From assembly GCA_948844705.1 (NCBI GenBank), contig CAQNVT010000244.1, positions 1 through 13,308 on the forward strand: a stretch of DNA of 13,308 nt, read 5' to 3'. This DNA is from an uncultured Dorea sp. Its GTDB lineage: Bacteria > Bacillota > Clostridia > Lachnospirales > Lachnospiraceae. Every line of letters begins with the position of its first letter. Within the stretch, counting starts at the first letter, position 1. This document shows, in pieces, positions 6,882 to 13,308 of this stretch. A model generated the notes under the pieces. It saw only the letters and a program-made list of their open reading frames with translations. It had not been told where the DNA came from and searched no databases. A program made the position numbers and the translations under genes.

Positions 6882-7241
6882 TTACTCTGTAATATGCTCC
6901 ATCCCCTGACTGATGATCGACTGGATATGTCCGTCCGCAAGAGAATAAAATACCGTCTTTCCTTCCCTTCGGTTCTTTACCAGCTTCATCTGCTTTAATA
7001 CTCTTAGCTGATGTGAGATCGCCGACTGGGTCATTGCAAGCACCTCCGCAAGATCACAGACACACATCTCCGATTCTAAAAGCACGCAGAGTATCCGTAT
7101 CCTCGTGGCATCTCCGAAAACCTTGTAAAAATCAGCCAGTTCAATTAAAAGGCTGTCCTCCGGCATATTTTCCCTGACCTTTTCCACTCTGTCACTATGA
7201 ATACATATTACATCACAGCATTCCGCTTCATTTTTTTTCAT
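6882..7241 (-). CDS. ArsR/SmtB-family metal-sensing repressor, CadC-like
   Basis: The 119-residue winged-helix repressor has DATRIRIL (44-51), EMCVCDLAEVL (58-68), recognition helix SAISHQLRVL (73-82) and wing REGKTVFYSL (92-101). Two known metal sites are visible. The Cys site typical of CadC (alpha3N) has Cys60 and Cys62 in CVC, plus an N-terminal Cys9-xxx-Cys13 with Cys8 beside it. The alpha5 Zn site of SmtB/CzrA is present with identical spacing: Asp103, His105, His116, Glu119. Family members leave the operator when Cd, Pb or Zn binds. AAAGGA lies before the ATG. The gene heads an operon with the P-type ATPase, and a good promoter lies at 7286-7314. The likely targets are its own operon and the Zn/Cd ATPase gene upstream, whose leader carries a matching operator. 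Confidence 0.93.
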   Translation of the reverse strand: MKKNEAECCDVICIHSDRVEKVRENMPEDSLLIELADFYKVFGDATRIRILCVLLESEMCVCDLAEVLAMTQSAISHQLRVLKQMKLVKNRREGKTVFYSLADGHIQSIISQGMEHITE

Positions 7242-7253
7242 ATATTCCGTCCT

Positions 7254-7279
7254 TTCATAATATATGAACAGCTGCTTAT
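7254..7279. promoter_or_regulatory. probable sensor operator in the leader of the sensor gene
   Basis: TTCATA-ATA-TATGAA (7254-7268) is a perfect dyad, and ATATGAACA (7262-7270) is the standard half-site of ArsR/SmtB operators. The second half at 7273-7279 is degenerate (CTTAT). It lies between the -10 box and the ribosome binding site, the place expected for autorepression. It is weaker than the site at 9637-9656. Confidence 0.5.
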
Positions 7280-7285
7280 CTAATA

Positions 7286-7314
7286 ATTATGCCAAATGGA
7301 GAAGGCAATTTCAA
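7286..7314 (-). promoter_or_regulatory. sigma-A promoter of the metal-sensor operon
   Basis: On the minus strand TTGAAA and CATAAT are separated by exactly 17 bp. The start site would fall near 7279, giving a leader of about 40 bases that contains the ArsR-type half-sites. Confidence 0.6.
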
Positions 7315-7327
7315 CCATTTGGCATAA
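7287..7327. repeat. 13-bp perfect inverted repeat straddling the sensor promoter
   Basis: TTATGCCAAATGG at 7287-7299 is exactly inverted at 7315-7327, with a 15-base spacer. The left arm covers most of the -10 box, and the -35 box lies in the spacer against the right arm. As RNA read from the upstream ATPase gene it would form a strong hairpin, but no T-run follows, so it is not a normal terminator. It is more likely a protein-binding site or a structured control element. Confidence 0.7.
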
Positions 7328-7377
7328 ACGCAACCAAAATTAATACTTTTGTAACTTTTTATTAATGTTCTGCTTCT

Positions 7378-9609
7378 TTATCTCTTCCACAGAATCCGTA
7401 CGGAATTAAGTACACAAAGCATCGCTACTCCCGTATCTGCAAATACTGCCAGCCACATATTAGCATAACCAAAAAATCCCAGAAGCATAACTACAAGCTT
7501 AATAAAAAGCGCGAATACTACATTCTGCATTGCAATTCTTCCCGTTGATCTGGCTATCTCTATAGAATCCGGTATCGCCTGTACCGCTGAGGCCATAAAC
7601 ACAATGTCCGCCGCCTCAATCGCCGCGTCTGCGCCGCTTCCCATCGCCGCTCCCACATCTGCTCCCGCCAGTACCGGCGCATCATTGATTCCGTCTCCGA
7701 CAAACATTACCGCTCCGTGCCTTCTTCTGATATCCTCAAGCTTCTCCAGCTTTTCCTGCGGAAGAAGCTGCGCGTGCACCTCGTCAATACCTGCTTCCTT
7801 TGCTGCGGCCTCTGCACTTTGCCCCACGTCTCCGGTCAGCATAGCCGTAGAAAGCCCCTGCTCCTTCATTCTGCGTACTGATGCCTTCGCGTCATCTTTG
7901 ATCACGTCTGCGATAATAATATATCCTTCCAGCACACCGTCTGCCGCCAGCAGTACCTCGGTGCCGTAATCTGCATTATCATATGCACTCAGATCAACTC
8001 CATAAAGCTTCATCAATGCAGGATTTCCGCAGAGAACCGTTCCTTCCGCGAATTTTGCCTTAATGCCCTTACCTGATATTTCTTCTGTCTCCTCCGCTCT
8101 CATAAGCGTCAGCTTTCTTGCTTTTGCCTCACTGACTATGCTGCTGCCGATCGGATGTGTAGAATCCAGCTCGCAGTCTGCCGCCATAGTAAGAATCTGC
8201 TTTTCCGTAAGCCCCCGGACCGACACGATTTTCCTGACAGCAAAACTTCCCTTCGTGACAGTTCCCGTCTTATCCATGACAACTGCCTTTACGTTTTTCA
8301 GCGCCTCGATGGAAATTCCCCCCTTAAAAAGAATTCCTTTTCTTGAGCCTGCTCCGATTCCTGAAAAGAATGCAAGGGGAACGCTTAACACAAGCGCGCA
8401 CGGGCAGCTGATTACAAGAAATGTAATCGCGGTATAGATCCAGTGATTCCAGTCTCCGGTCACAAGAGACGGCACAACCGCCGTTAAAAGAGCGGCCCCG
8501 ACTACGACCGGTGTATAGATACGGGCAAATTTTGTAATAAAACGGTCGATCTTCGGCTTACTTGCCGCCGCATGCTCTACAGAATCCAGGATTCTGGTCA
8601 CCATTGACTCGCTGAGCGGTTTTTCGACCTCTACCTTCAGGACACTCTGCTCATTTACGCATCCTGACACAACCTCATCACCCGGGCACACTCTTACCGG
8701 AACCGGTTCACCTGTTACCGGCGATGTATCAATACGGCTTTCTCCGTCCAAAACTCTGCCGTCCAGAGGGATCCTGTCGCCCGGACGGATCAGTATGGTA
8801 TCTCCCTTAACGGCATCCTTTGCAGGAATCTCCTTTACTCCGCCATTTTTAAATACATTTACCGTCTCCGGCCGCATATCCACCGCTTCCATGATCTGGG
8901 AACGGCTCCTCTCTACCGCTGCGTCCTCGAAAAACTCTCCGACCCGGTAAAACAGCATAACCCCGACTGCCTCTGCAAAATCTCCGATTGCAAATGCGGC
9001 AATTGTTGCCACACTCATAAGAAAGTTTTCGTCAAACAGACGTCCGTTCCTTAGATTCTTAAACGCCTTTCCTATGATCTCCAGTCCCAGAATAAGGTAT
9101 GCGGCAATAAACAGCACTGCATGCACGGTTGCGGCCAATTCCGCCTGCTCCGTGACGATTCCCGCGGCAAAGAGCACCGCGCCTGCACCGATTGCCAGAA
9201 TATCCTTTTTATTTGCCTTAAAAAGTCCTTCCTTTTCTTTCTTTGGCGATCTTTCCTCTTCGGGTACTACTATAACCCCGGACTCGATAGATGCGCATAT
9301 CTTCTGCAGCACGGGCAGAAGATTTTCCTGATGGTCCGATGCCACTGCAAGCTTCTTCGTGGCAAATGTAATGGAAGCCGCCTCCACCTCCGGCAGGCTG
9401 TTGATCTTCTTCTCCATCTTTGCCGCACAGTTGGCACATCCAAGATTTTCCAATATATAAATCTTCTGCGCGATCCCGGCCGGCATCACATGCTCTTCAT
9501 ACGGCAGCTCCTCATGGTGATGGTCATGATGATCGTGGTTATGGCCGCAGCCGCATTCCTCGTCGTGGTGATGGTGACCGTGATTTTCGTGCATTTCTTT
9601 ATCCTTCAT
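7378..9609 (-). CDS. cadA: Zn/Cd/Pb-exporting P1B-type ATPase with His-rich tail
   Basis: The 743-residue protein is a ZntA/CadA-class efflux pump. It has an N-terminal His-rich tail (residues 10-32, many HH and HxH, with CGCG), a ferredoxin-like metal-binding domain with GCANC (57-61), then membrane and ATPase domains. These carry VTGEP (298-302), the CPC motif SCPCALVLSVP (401-411), phosphorylation site DKTGT (446-450), STHP (483-486), MLTGD (590-594), GDGINDAP (638-645) and, in the last helix, ADTGVAML with Asp725, the Zn/Cd-binding Asp of this class. It pumps divalent soft metals out of the cytoplasm. The start at 9609 is preferred because GGAGG lies seven bases upstream; an in-frame start at 9678 lies inside the promoter and operator region. 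It has its own promoter and a metal-sensor operator and is followed 136 bp later by the sensor operon. Confidence 0.94.
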   Translation of the reverse strand: MKDKEMHENHGHHHHDEECGCGHNHDHHDHHHEELPYEEHVMPAGIAQKIYILENLGCANCAAKMEKKINSLPEVEAASITFATKKLAVASDHQENLLPVLQKICASIESGVIVVPEEERSPKKEKEGLFKANKKDILAIGAGAVLFAAGIVTEQAELAATVHAVLFIAAYLILGLEIIGKAFKNLRNGRLFDENFLMSVATIAAFAIGDFAEAVGVMLFYRVGEFFEDAAVERSRSQIMEAVDMRPETVNVFKNGGVKEIPAKDAVKGDTILIRPGDRIPLDGRVLDGESRIDTSPVTGEPVPVRVCPGDEVVSGCVNEQSVLKVEVEKPLSESMVTRILDSVEHAAASKPKIDRFITKFARIYTPVVVGAALLTAVVPSLVTGDWNHWIYTAITFLVISCPCALVLSVPLAFFSGIGAGSRKGILFKGGISIEALKNVKAVVMDKTGTVTKGSFAVRKIVSVRGLTEKQILTMAADCELDSTHPIGSSIVSEAKARKLTLMRAEETEEISGKGIKAKFAEGTVLCGNPALMKLYGVDLSAYDNADYGTEVLLAADGVLEGYIIIADVIKDDAKASVRRMKEQGLSTAMLTGDVGQSAEAAAKEAGIDEVHAQLLPQEKLEKLEDIRRRHGAVMFVGDGINDAPVLAGADVGAAMGSGADAAIEAADIVFMASAVQAIPDSIEIARSTGRIAMQNVVFALFIKLVVMLLGFFGYANMWLAVFADTGVAMLCVLNSVRILWKR

Positions 9610-9636
9610 ATCCTCGCCTCCAGCTATTATATCTTT

Positions 9637-9656
9637 ATATGAATAATTGTTCATAT
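9637..9656. promoter_or_regulatory. ArsR/SmtB-type operator of the Zn/Cd ATPase gene
   Basis: ATATGAA-N6-TTCATAT is a perfect dyad matching the known operator consensus for SmtB/CadC/CzrA-type repressors. A further TTCATA half-site follows at 9658-9663. It begins just downstream of the expected transcription start (near 9662), so binding should block initiation or clearance. Confidence 0.75.
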
Positions 9657-9668
9657 GTTCATAATACA

Positions 9669-9697
9669 ATATAATCACGTCAAGCGGAAAATGTCAA
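9669..9697 (-). promoter_or_regulatory. sigma-A promoter of the Zn/Cd ATPase gene
   Basis: On the minus strand a consensus TTGACA (-35) is followed after 17 bp by TTATAT (-10), with TG at the extended position. It begins 22 bp beyond the stop of the surface-protein gene. I see no terminator between the two, so some read-through is possible. Confidence 0.65.
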
Positions 9698-9718
9698 GGT
9701 CTTCATTAAAATATTTTG

Positions 9719-11557
9719 CTAATATATACGCTTCTTAACAAACCAAAGCCCTCCTCCCGCGCAGGCACTGCACCCAAGCATGACCGGCAGTGCCCCGGCG
9801 GGATTCTTTTTTTCTCTTCCCTCTTCCTTTTTCTCCTCTATCCTCTCTTCGTCCTTCTCTTCCCGCTTTTCTCTCACGAACAGCTTCCGGATCGGCTCTA
9901 TCGCCTTCTGCACTGCTGTCTTTTCCGGAATGATCTCAAATGTAATGCCGGCCCCGGCTTCATTGCCGGCCTTATCGCCTGCACTTACCGCCACCTCGTA
10001 ATATCCATGCTCACCCACGGTACACCGGCCTGACGGACTGCCCGCCCCGGCTGTCTGCAATATGCCGTTGATCCGTATTTCCCGTATCTCATCCTCCGGG
10101 TTCCCCACGGTAATCTCAAAGGTTTTCTCTTCTTCATATGTTCCCTCCTCTTCTATATCTGAAAAAATAATTTCCGGCGGCGTATGGTCTACAACAAACC
10201 CTGCCGATGCTTTTGACTTATTCCCTACGGAATCTACCGCTTCCACGGTCAGATTATGTCTGCCCTCCTCTGTAACCTCTGCGCCGACAGGATACAGCTT
10301 TCCGTCCAGCCTGATCTGATACTGATACGTTGTAAAATCCTGGATAAATTCTGCCTTTTCATAATCCCACCGGAATTTTTTCATATACTGTCCTTCCAGC
10401 TTATCAACAAAACGTATGACAGGATCCTGACTGTCTATGATGATCTGAGCCTCTTTCTCATCCGTATGGCCCGCCGCGTCCTCCGCATATACCTTCATTC
10501 GGTAGATCCCGTCCTCGGTACACGTAAGCCGTGCCTCCTTTATACCGCCTTTATCCGTCCACTCCGGTTCCGGAAGATACGACCTTCTGCCCTGGCAATC
10601 TTCCCATTCCACTTCCGTCTGAAAGGTCTTCAGCATATTGTCCTCCGTGATTCTGAATATGACGTCTGCATGGTTGCCCGTAATCATATAATCCCTGATG
10701 CCCTCTATGGCTGTTGCCGGAGCGCTGTTATCAATATATATTTTTCTCGTATTTTCACTCCTGTGTCCTGCTTTATCGGTTACGGTCACCGTGAGGTCAA
10801 CTCCCTCGCTATTCAAAGAAGCATAATCGACAAGAAAACATGCCGATCCACCATGAACCGTTCCTATAATCTCATTTCCGCAATAGCAGGAAATAGATTC
10901 GATCTGGCTTCCCTCTTCTCCGTCATCCGCCGACACACTTACCGCCGTCTCGTCCCGGTACCACACATCAAAGCCTGACGGAGCCGACACCTCAAACACC
11001 GGAGCTATCGTATCTACCCAAAATTCTATGACCCGTTCATACTCCTTAAGCCTGACACCGTTTTCATCCTCCATACAGACCGTCAGGATATTTACACCCT
11101 CTTTAAACTGCTCTCCGGAAAGTCTGACCTTATCCCCCTCCTCAGAAAGAATACCTTCTGCCGTATGCTCTGCCCCGTTTTTCAGGCTGTAGACAGTTCT
11201 TCCGCGTTTGCTCATATGGCAGATCTCTGCCTCCGGCGAAGTAACGTAATACCCGTTTCTGCCGTCGGCTTTTGACATCTCAAGCCGGTATTCCTTTATC
11301 GGCTCAGGCTCGGGTTCCGGGTCCGGATCTGGTTTCGGTTCGGGGTCCGGATCTGGCTTTGGCTCAGGGTCCGGATCTGGGTCCTTATCCTCACCCTCAT
11401 TATCTTCATCATCTTTATCCGTCTCTTTTATATTTCCCCCGGCTTGAATTCCGCTCTGCCCCGGTTTATTCTCCGCATGAAGCACCGGGGAATGCTGATG
11501 ATAAATCAGCACGAGCAGAAGTGTAAGCATCAATATACTTTTTATCTTCCTACCCAT
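9719..11557 (-). CDS. secreted, membrane-anchored protein with Ig-like repeats
   Basis: The 612-residue protein has a signal peptide (MGRKIKSILMLTLLLVLIYH..., cleavage likely after VLHA near residue 28). An acidic, Pro-rich spacer (45-86) follows, made of PDPDPEPK repeats. Next come about four Ig-like domains (~88-545), each opened by a VDTxAPV-type link (181, 275, 374, 457) and closed by DKAG[HN]-type turns (261, 360, 442, 528). A highly charged Glu/Lys/Arg stretch (563-584) precedes a C-terminal hydrophobic segment (586-607) ending in KKRIY. There is no clear LPxTG sortase motif, so the tail is probably a simple membrane anchor. The function is unknown; adhesion or a structural envelope role is the usual guess for such proteins. 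Its ATG lies 16 bases inside the end of the pseudokinase gene, and AAGGAGAGG is within that gene, so translation is probably coupled. Confidence 0.88.
   Translation of the reverse strand: MGRKIKSILMLTLLLVLIYHQHSPVLHAENKPGQSGIQAGGNIKETDKDDEDNEGEDKDPDPDPEPKPDPDPEPKPDPDPEPEPEPIKEYRLEMSKADGRNGYYVTSPEAEICHMSKRGRTVYSLKNGAEHTAEGILSEEGDKVRLSGEQFKEGVNILTVCMEDENGVRLKEYERVIEFWVDTIAPVFEVSAPSGFDVWYRDETAVSVSADDGEEGSQIESISCYCGNEIIGTVHGGSACFLVDYASLNSEGVDLTVTVTDKAGHRSENTRKIYIDNSAPATAIEGIRDYMITGNHADVIFRITEDNMLKTFQTEVEWEDCQGRRSYLPEPEWTDKGGIKEARLTCTEDGIYRMKVYAEDAAGHTDEKEAQIIIDSQDPVIRFVDKLEGQYMKKFRWDYEKAEFIQDFTTYQYQIRLDGKLYPVGAEVTEEGRHNLTVEAVDSVGNKSKASAGFVVDHTPPEIIFSDIEEEGTYEEEKTFEITVGNPEDEIREIRINGILQTAGAGSPSGRCTVGEHGYYEVAVSAGDKAGNEAGAGITFEIIPEKTAVQKAIEPIRKLFVREKREEKDEERIEEKKEEGREKKNPAGALPVMLGCSACAGGGLWFVKKRIY
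11295..11384. repeat. 24-bp tandem repeat encoding PDPDPEPK units
   Basis: Units starting GGGTCCGGATCTGG recur at 11319, 11343 and 11367, exactly 24 bp apart, with a more degenerate copy before them. They encode an eight-residue Pro/Asp/Glu unit of the spacer in the surface protein. Being in frame, copy-number change would alter spacer length without breaking the gene. Confidence 0.75.
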
Positions 11558-13041
11558 AATTCCTCTCCTTCCACAATAATGCCGTATTCCTGTTTCAATT
11601 TTTGAAATTCTTCCTTCTCTGCTATCTCTGGTATTTCCTCTATGTACTCTTTAATCGTCTGCGCACATATTTCTCTTTCCACTCCCGGGTCTGCGCACAG
11701 CATTCCTATATGTATAAGGCGCAGCTCCTCAGAATCCTCCAGCTCCTCTATACCCTGGCGGCATATCCTTCCGGCCTGGTCGGGCTCTTCCTTCTCCTGA
11801 TATAAAAACACCAGTTTCTTATAAACCTCTTCCTTGAAAGCATCTTCTCTCTCCCAGCCAAGCATAGCCTGATACTCTTTGACCGCATCGTCAAGCTCGC
11901 CCGCCCTCTCACAGGCATATGCCATATAGCCTGCAAGCTCACGCTTTACATCCTCTGACGCATTTGTCCTGCACTTGCTGCCAAGACGTATGATCTCCCT
12001 GGCAGCAGCCTCATCGCCGAGAAGACGATATCCCTCAATCAGACATCTGAGGTATTCTTCATTTTCATCCTCCGGCATCATTTCCTCGATTTCTCCAAGA
12101 AGCTCTCTTAGGTCCGCCGCACGCCCGGCAACGTTTTTTTGAAGCATAAATTCCGACAGTTCCTTAAGCCTGTCTGACAACCCGTCCTCTTCATCTCCGG
12201 AAAAATATTCCCGGCTTTTCCCGTAATCCTTTTTATCCAGAAAATAAAGGAATCCAAGCTCCTTTTTCAGTGCAGAAGCATCCTCCTTATCTTCCGCTCT
12301 GATATTTTCTGTCACAACCTGTTCTGTCTGTATCCCCTCTTGCCCCAGGGAATCGGTCTCCTCCTGATATTCTGCCGTCTTTATAAAGCGAAGATAGACG
12401 GAAATACCTGATACCAGCACAAATGCGGCTGCCGTTATAATAAAAATCCTGTTTTTTCCTATACCTTTTTCTGCTTCTTTTTCATGAAATACCGGAATAG
12501 ATTTGCGAAGCTCGGACACCTGTGTATATGCCCTCTTTGAATGCCTGTCAAGGCTTCTGGATATGATCTTATGAAACCGGGCCTCCTCTCTTTTTGTAAG
12601 CGCAGGCTCCGGATCTGACACTGATAATAAATACTGAATCGTCTTTCCCATACCGTAAATATCAAGAAAAATACTTTCCGTCTGGTAATAGGACTCTTCC
12701 GGCGGCAGAAAATGCTCCCTTATACTTCTCCTCTGCATCACGGCTATCGTCCGTTCATTCGATTTTGCATTCATATCAAGAAAATAGAGTTCTTTTTTCT
12801 CTGTAATAATAATACTGTAAGGATTCACATATTTATAGCATGGTCTTCCTCTGCACTTGTGGATACACTCAAGCTGCCTTGCCAGCTCATGGATCCATAA
12901 AAACAACTGTTCCTTTGAAAGATTAGGATGATACTTGAGCCATCTTATAAACGGCGTACCTTCTACATATTCGGAGCTTACATAACAGCTCCTGCTGTGT
13001 TCGATCAGGCGCAGTACATCATAACCCTCTGCATCATTCAT
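11542..13041 (-). CDS. membrane pseudokinase with extracytoplasmic TPR-like domain
   Basis: The 499-residue protein starts with a degenerate Ser/Thr-kinase C-lobe. YVSSEYVEG (20-28) is the hinge strand. YKYVNPYSIII (69-79) replaces HRDLKPxNIL, so the catalytic Asp and Lys are lost. FLDMN (87-91) replaces DFG. FLPPEE (111-116) stands for APE, and DIYGMGKTIQYLL (127-139) is the DIYSLG helix. The glycine loop and the ATP-binding Lys of the N-lobe are missing. Residues ~198-220 form one membrane helix. A Glu-rich linker and helical repeats resembling TPRs follow (~250-490; for example AGYMAYACERAGELDDAVKEYQAML). Topology: pseudokinase inside, TPR outside. GAGGTGA favours the ATG at 13041 over a GTG at 13050. 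The layout recalls EssB/YukC of type VII secretion, but I see no other type VII gene, so this is an analogy only. It is coupled to the surface-protein gene. Confidence 0.85.
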   Translation of the reverse strand: MNDAEGYDVLRLIEHSRSCYVSSEYVEGTPFIRWLKYHPNLSKEQLFLWIHELARQLECIHKCRGRPCYKYVNPYSIIITEKKELYFLDMNAKSNERTIAVMQRRSIREHFLPPEESYYQTESIFLDIYGMGKTIQYLLSVSDPEPALTKREEARFHKIISRSLDRHSKRAYTQVSELRKSIPVFHEKEAEKGIGKNRIFIITAAAFVLVSGISVYLRFIKTAEYQEETDSLGQEGIQTEQVVTENIRAEDKEDASALKKELGFLYFLDKKDYGKSREYFSGDEEDGLSDRLKELSEFMLQKNVAGRAADLRELLGEIEEMMPEDENEEYLRCLIEGYRLLGDEAAAREIIRLGSKCRTNASEDVKRELAGYMAYACERAGELDDAVKEYQAMLGWEREDAFKEEVYKKLVFLYQEKEEPDQAGRICRQGIEELEDSEELRLIHIGMLCADPGVEREICAQTIKEYIEEIPEIAEKEEFQKLKQEYGIIVEGEELWVGR

Positions 13042-13118
13042 CTGCATCACCTCGGTTTTCCGTTATTATCTGCTGTTTTGGAAAGCTTTCCTGATTGGTT
13101 TCTGATATTACATTTTGA

Positions 13119-13308
13119 TATCAAAGAATAAAAACCAGATATATTAGAGTAGTTGTATTTTATGACAACATAAAAGAAAAAGCAAGCAACAATCTGTTGC
13201 ATATTAAATCTACAGAAATTACTGGAAAAATAAAAAAGCAGATATAAAAGCAGTTGTTGAAAATAGGTTCCGTGAACTTGGGGCAAAGCAATTAGAATTA
13301 TATCCGTC
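13119..13308 (+). pseudogene. possible frameshifted gene remnant at the right edge
   Basis: Two overlapping plus-strand frames look weakly coding. One is open at 13119-13244 (ends KSTEITGKIKKQI, stop 13245-13247) and the other is open from 13208 to the window edge (KAVVENRFRELGAKQLELYP). Neither has a start codon with a ribosome binding site. A single frameshift near 13240 would join them into one reading frame. The stretch is much richer in A and T than the rest of the window. I do not recognise the protein, and it may be noise. Confidence 0.25.
13141..13168 (-). promoter_or_regulatory. candidate promoter of the pseudokinase/surface-protein operon
   Basis: On the minus strand TTGTCA and TAATAT are separated by 16 bp, giving a leader of about 95 bases before the ATG at 13041. 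The surrounding DNA is AT-rich, which makes chance matches more likely. Confidence 0.4.

Noticed and set aside
7287..7327. Reading the 13-bp inverted repeat as the terminator of the Zn/Cd ATPase gene
   Set aside because: The stem is strong but is followed by ATTATTAG rather than a run of T. The loop is long and it coincides with a promoter.
7329..7370. 7-bp dyad ATTAATA ... TATTAAT downstream of the Zn/Cd ATPase gene
   Set aside because: It is composed only of A and T in an AT-rich gap, so it is expected by chance, and no T-run makes it a terminator.
9610..9678. Longer N-terminus for the Zn/Cd ATPase starting at 9678
   Set aside because: It would place the start inside the -10/operator region, adds residues with no family similarity, and has no ribosome binding site, unlike the ATG at 9609.
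10256..10978. A 240-codon plus-strand open frame opposite the surface-protein gene
   Set aside because: It is antisense to a gene with clear domain repeats, has no ribosome binding site and shows no recognisable domain. It follows from the codon bias of the real gene.
11542..13041. Calling the pseudokinase a type VII secretion EssB/YukC protein
   Set aside because: The pseudokinase plus one membrane helix is similar in layout, but the C-terminal part looks like TPRs and no EssA, EssC, EsaB or WXG100 gene is in the window.

Overview
The window looks like chromosomal DNA of a low-to-mid GC anaerobic Firmicute, most likely a Lachnospiraceae (Clostridium cluster XIVa) species. The reasons are consensus AGGAGG ribosome binding sites, sigma-A-type promoters, and a protein style typical of that group (HflX, AraC-type regulator, CadC-like metal sensor, Ser-type DapF homologue, Asp/Pro/Glu-rich surface protein). 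I assign the family by recall of protein style, not by a search. Most genes lie on the minus strand.

Left part (1-2400): the window opens with the C-terminal half of a radical SAM protein whose 5' half is missing, facing a pyridoxamine-5'-phosphate-oxidase-fold flavoprotein gene. A 145-bp palindromic MITE-like element with 16-bp perfect terminal inverted repeats and an 8-bp target duplication then sits between the stop of a dapF-like gene and that gene's terminator. The dapF-like protein has serine at both positions where diaminopimelate epimerase has its catalytic cysteines. It is transcribed divergently from an AraC-family regulator, and each gene has its own good promoter.

Middle part (3169-9700): a heavy-metal module. 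A CadC/SmtB-type sensor with both the Cys-based and the His/Asp/Glu-based metal sites heads an apparent operon: sensor, a divergent P1B-type ATPase without a metal-binding N-terminal domain, a TPR lipoprotein, and the ribosome-associated GTPase HflX. HflX runs convergently into the AraC gene with a 52-bp coding overlap. Upstream lies a second, classical Zn/Cd/Pb ATPase with a His-rich tail and its own promoter. An ATATGAA-N6-TTCATAT operator just downstream of that promoter fits control by the sensor. The promoter of the sensor gene is covered by an unusual 13-bp perfect inverted repeat.

Right part (9719-13308): a translationally coupled pair, a membrane pseudokinase-TPR protein followed by a secreted, membrane-anchored protein with four Ig-like repeats. 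The two could form an envelope signalling or assembly unit of unknown function. The last ~260 bp are AT-rich and hold a candidate promoter plus what may be remnants of a broken gene.

I saw no rRNA, tRNA, CRISPR array, phage gene or complete insertion sequence.
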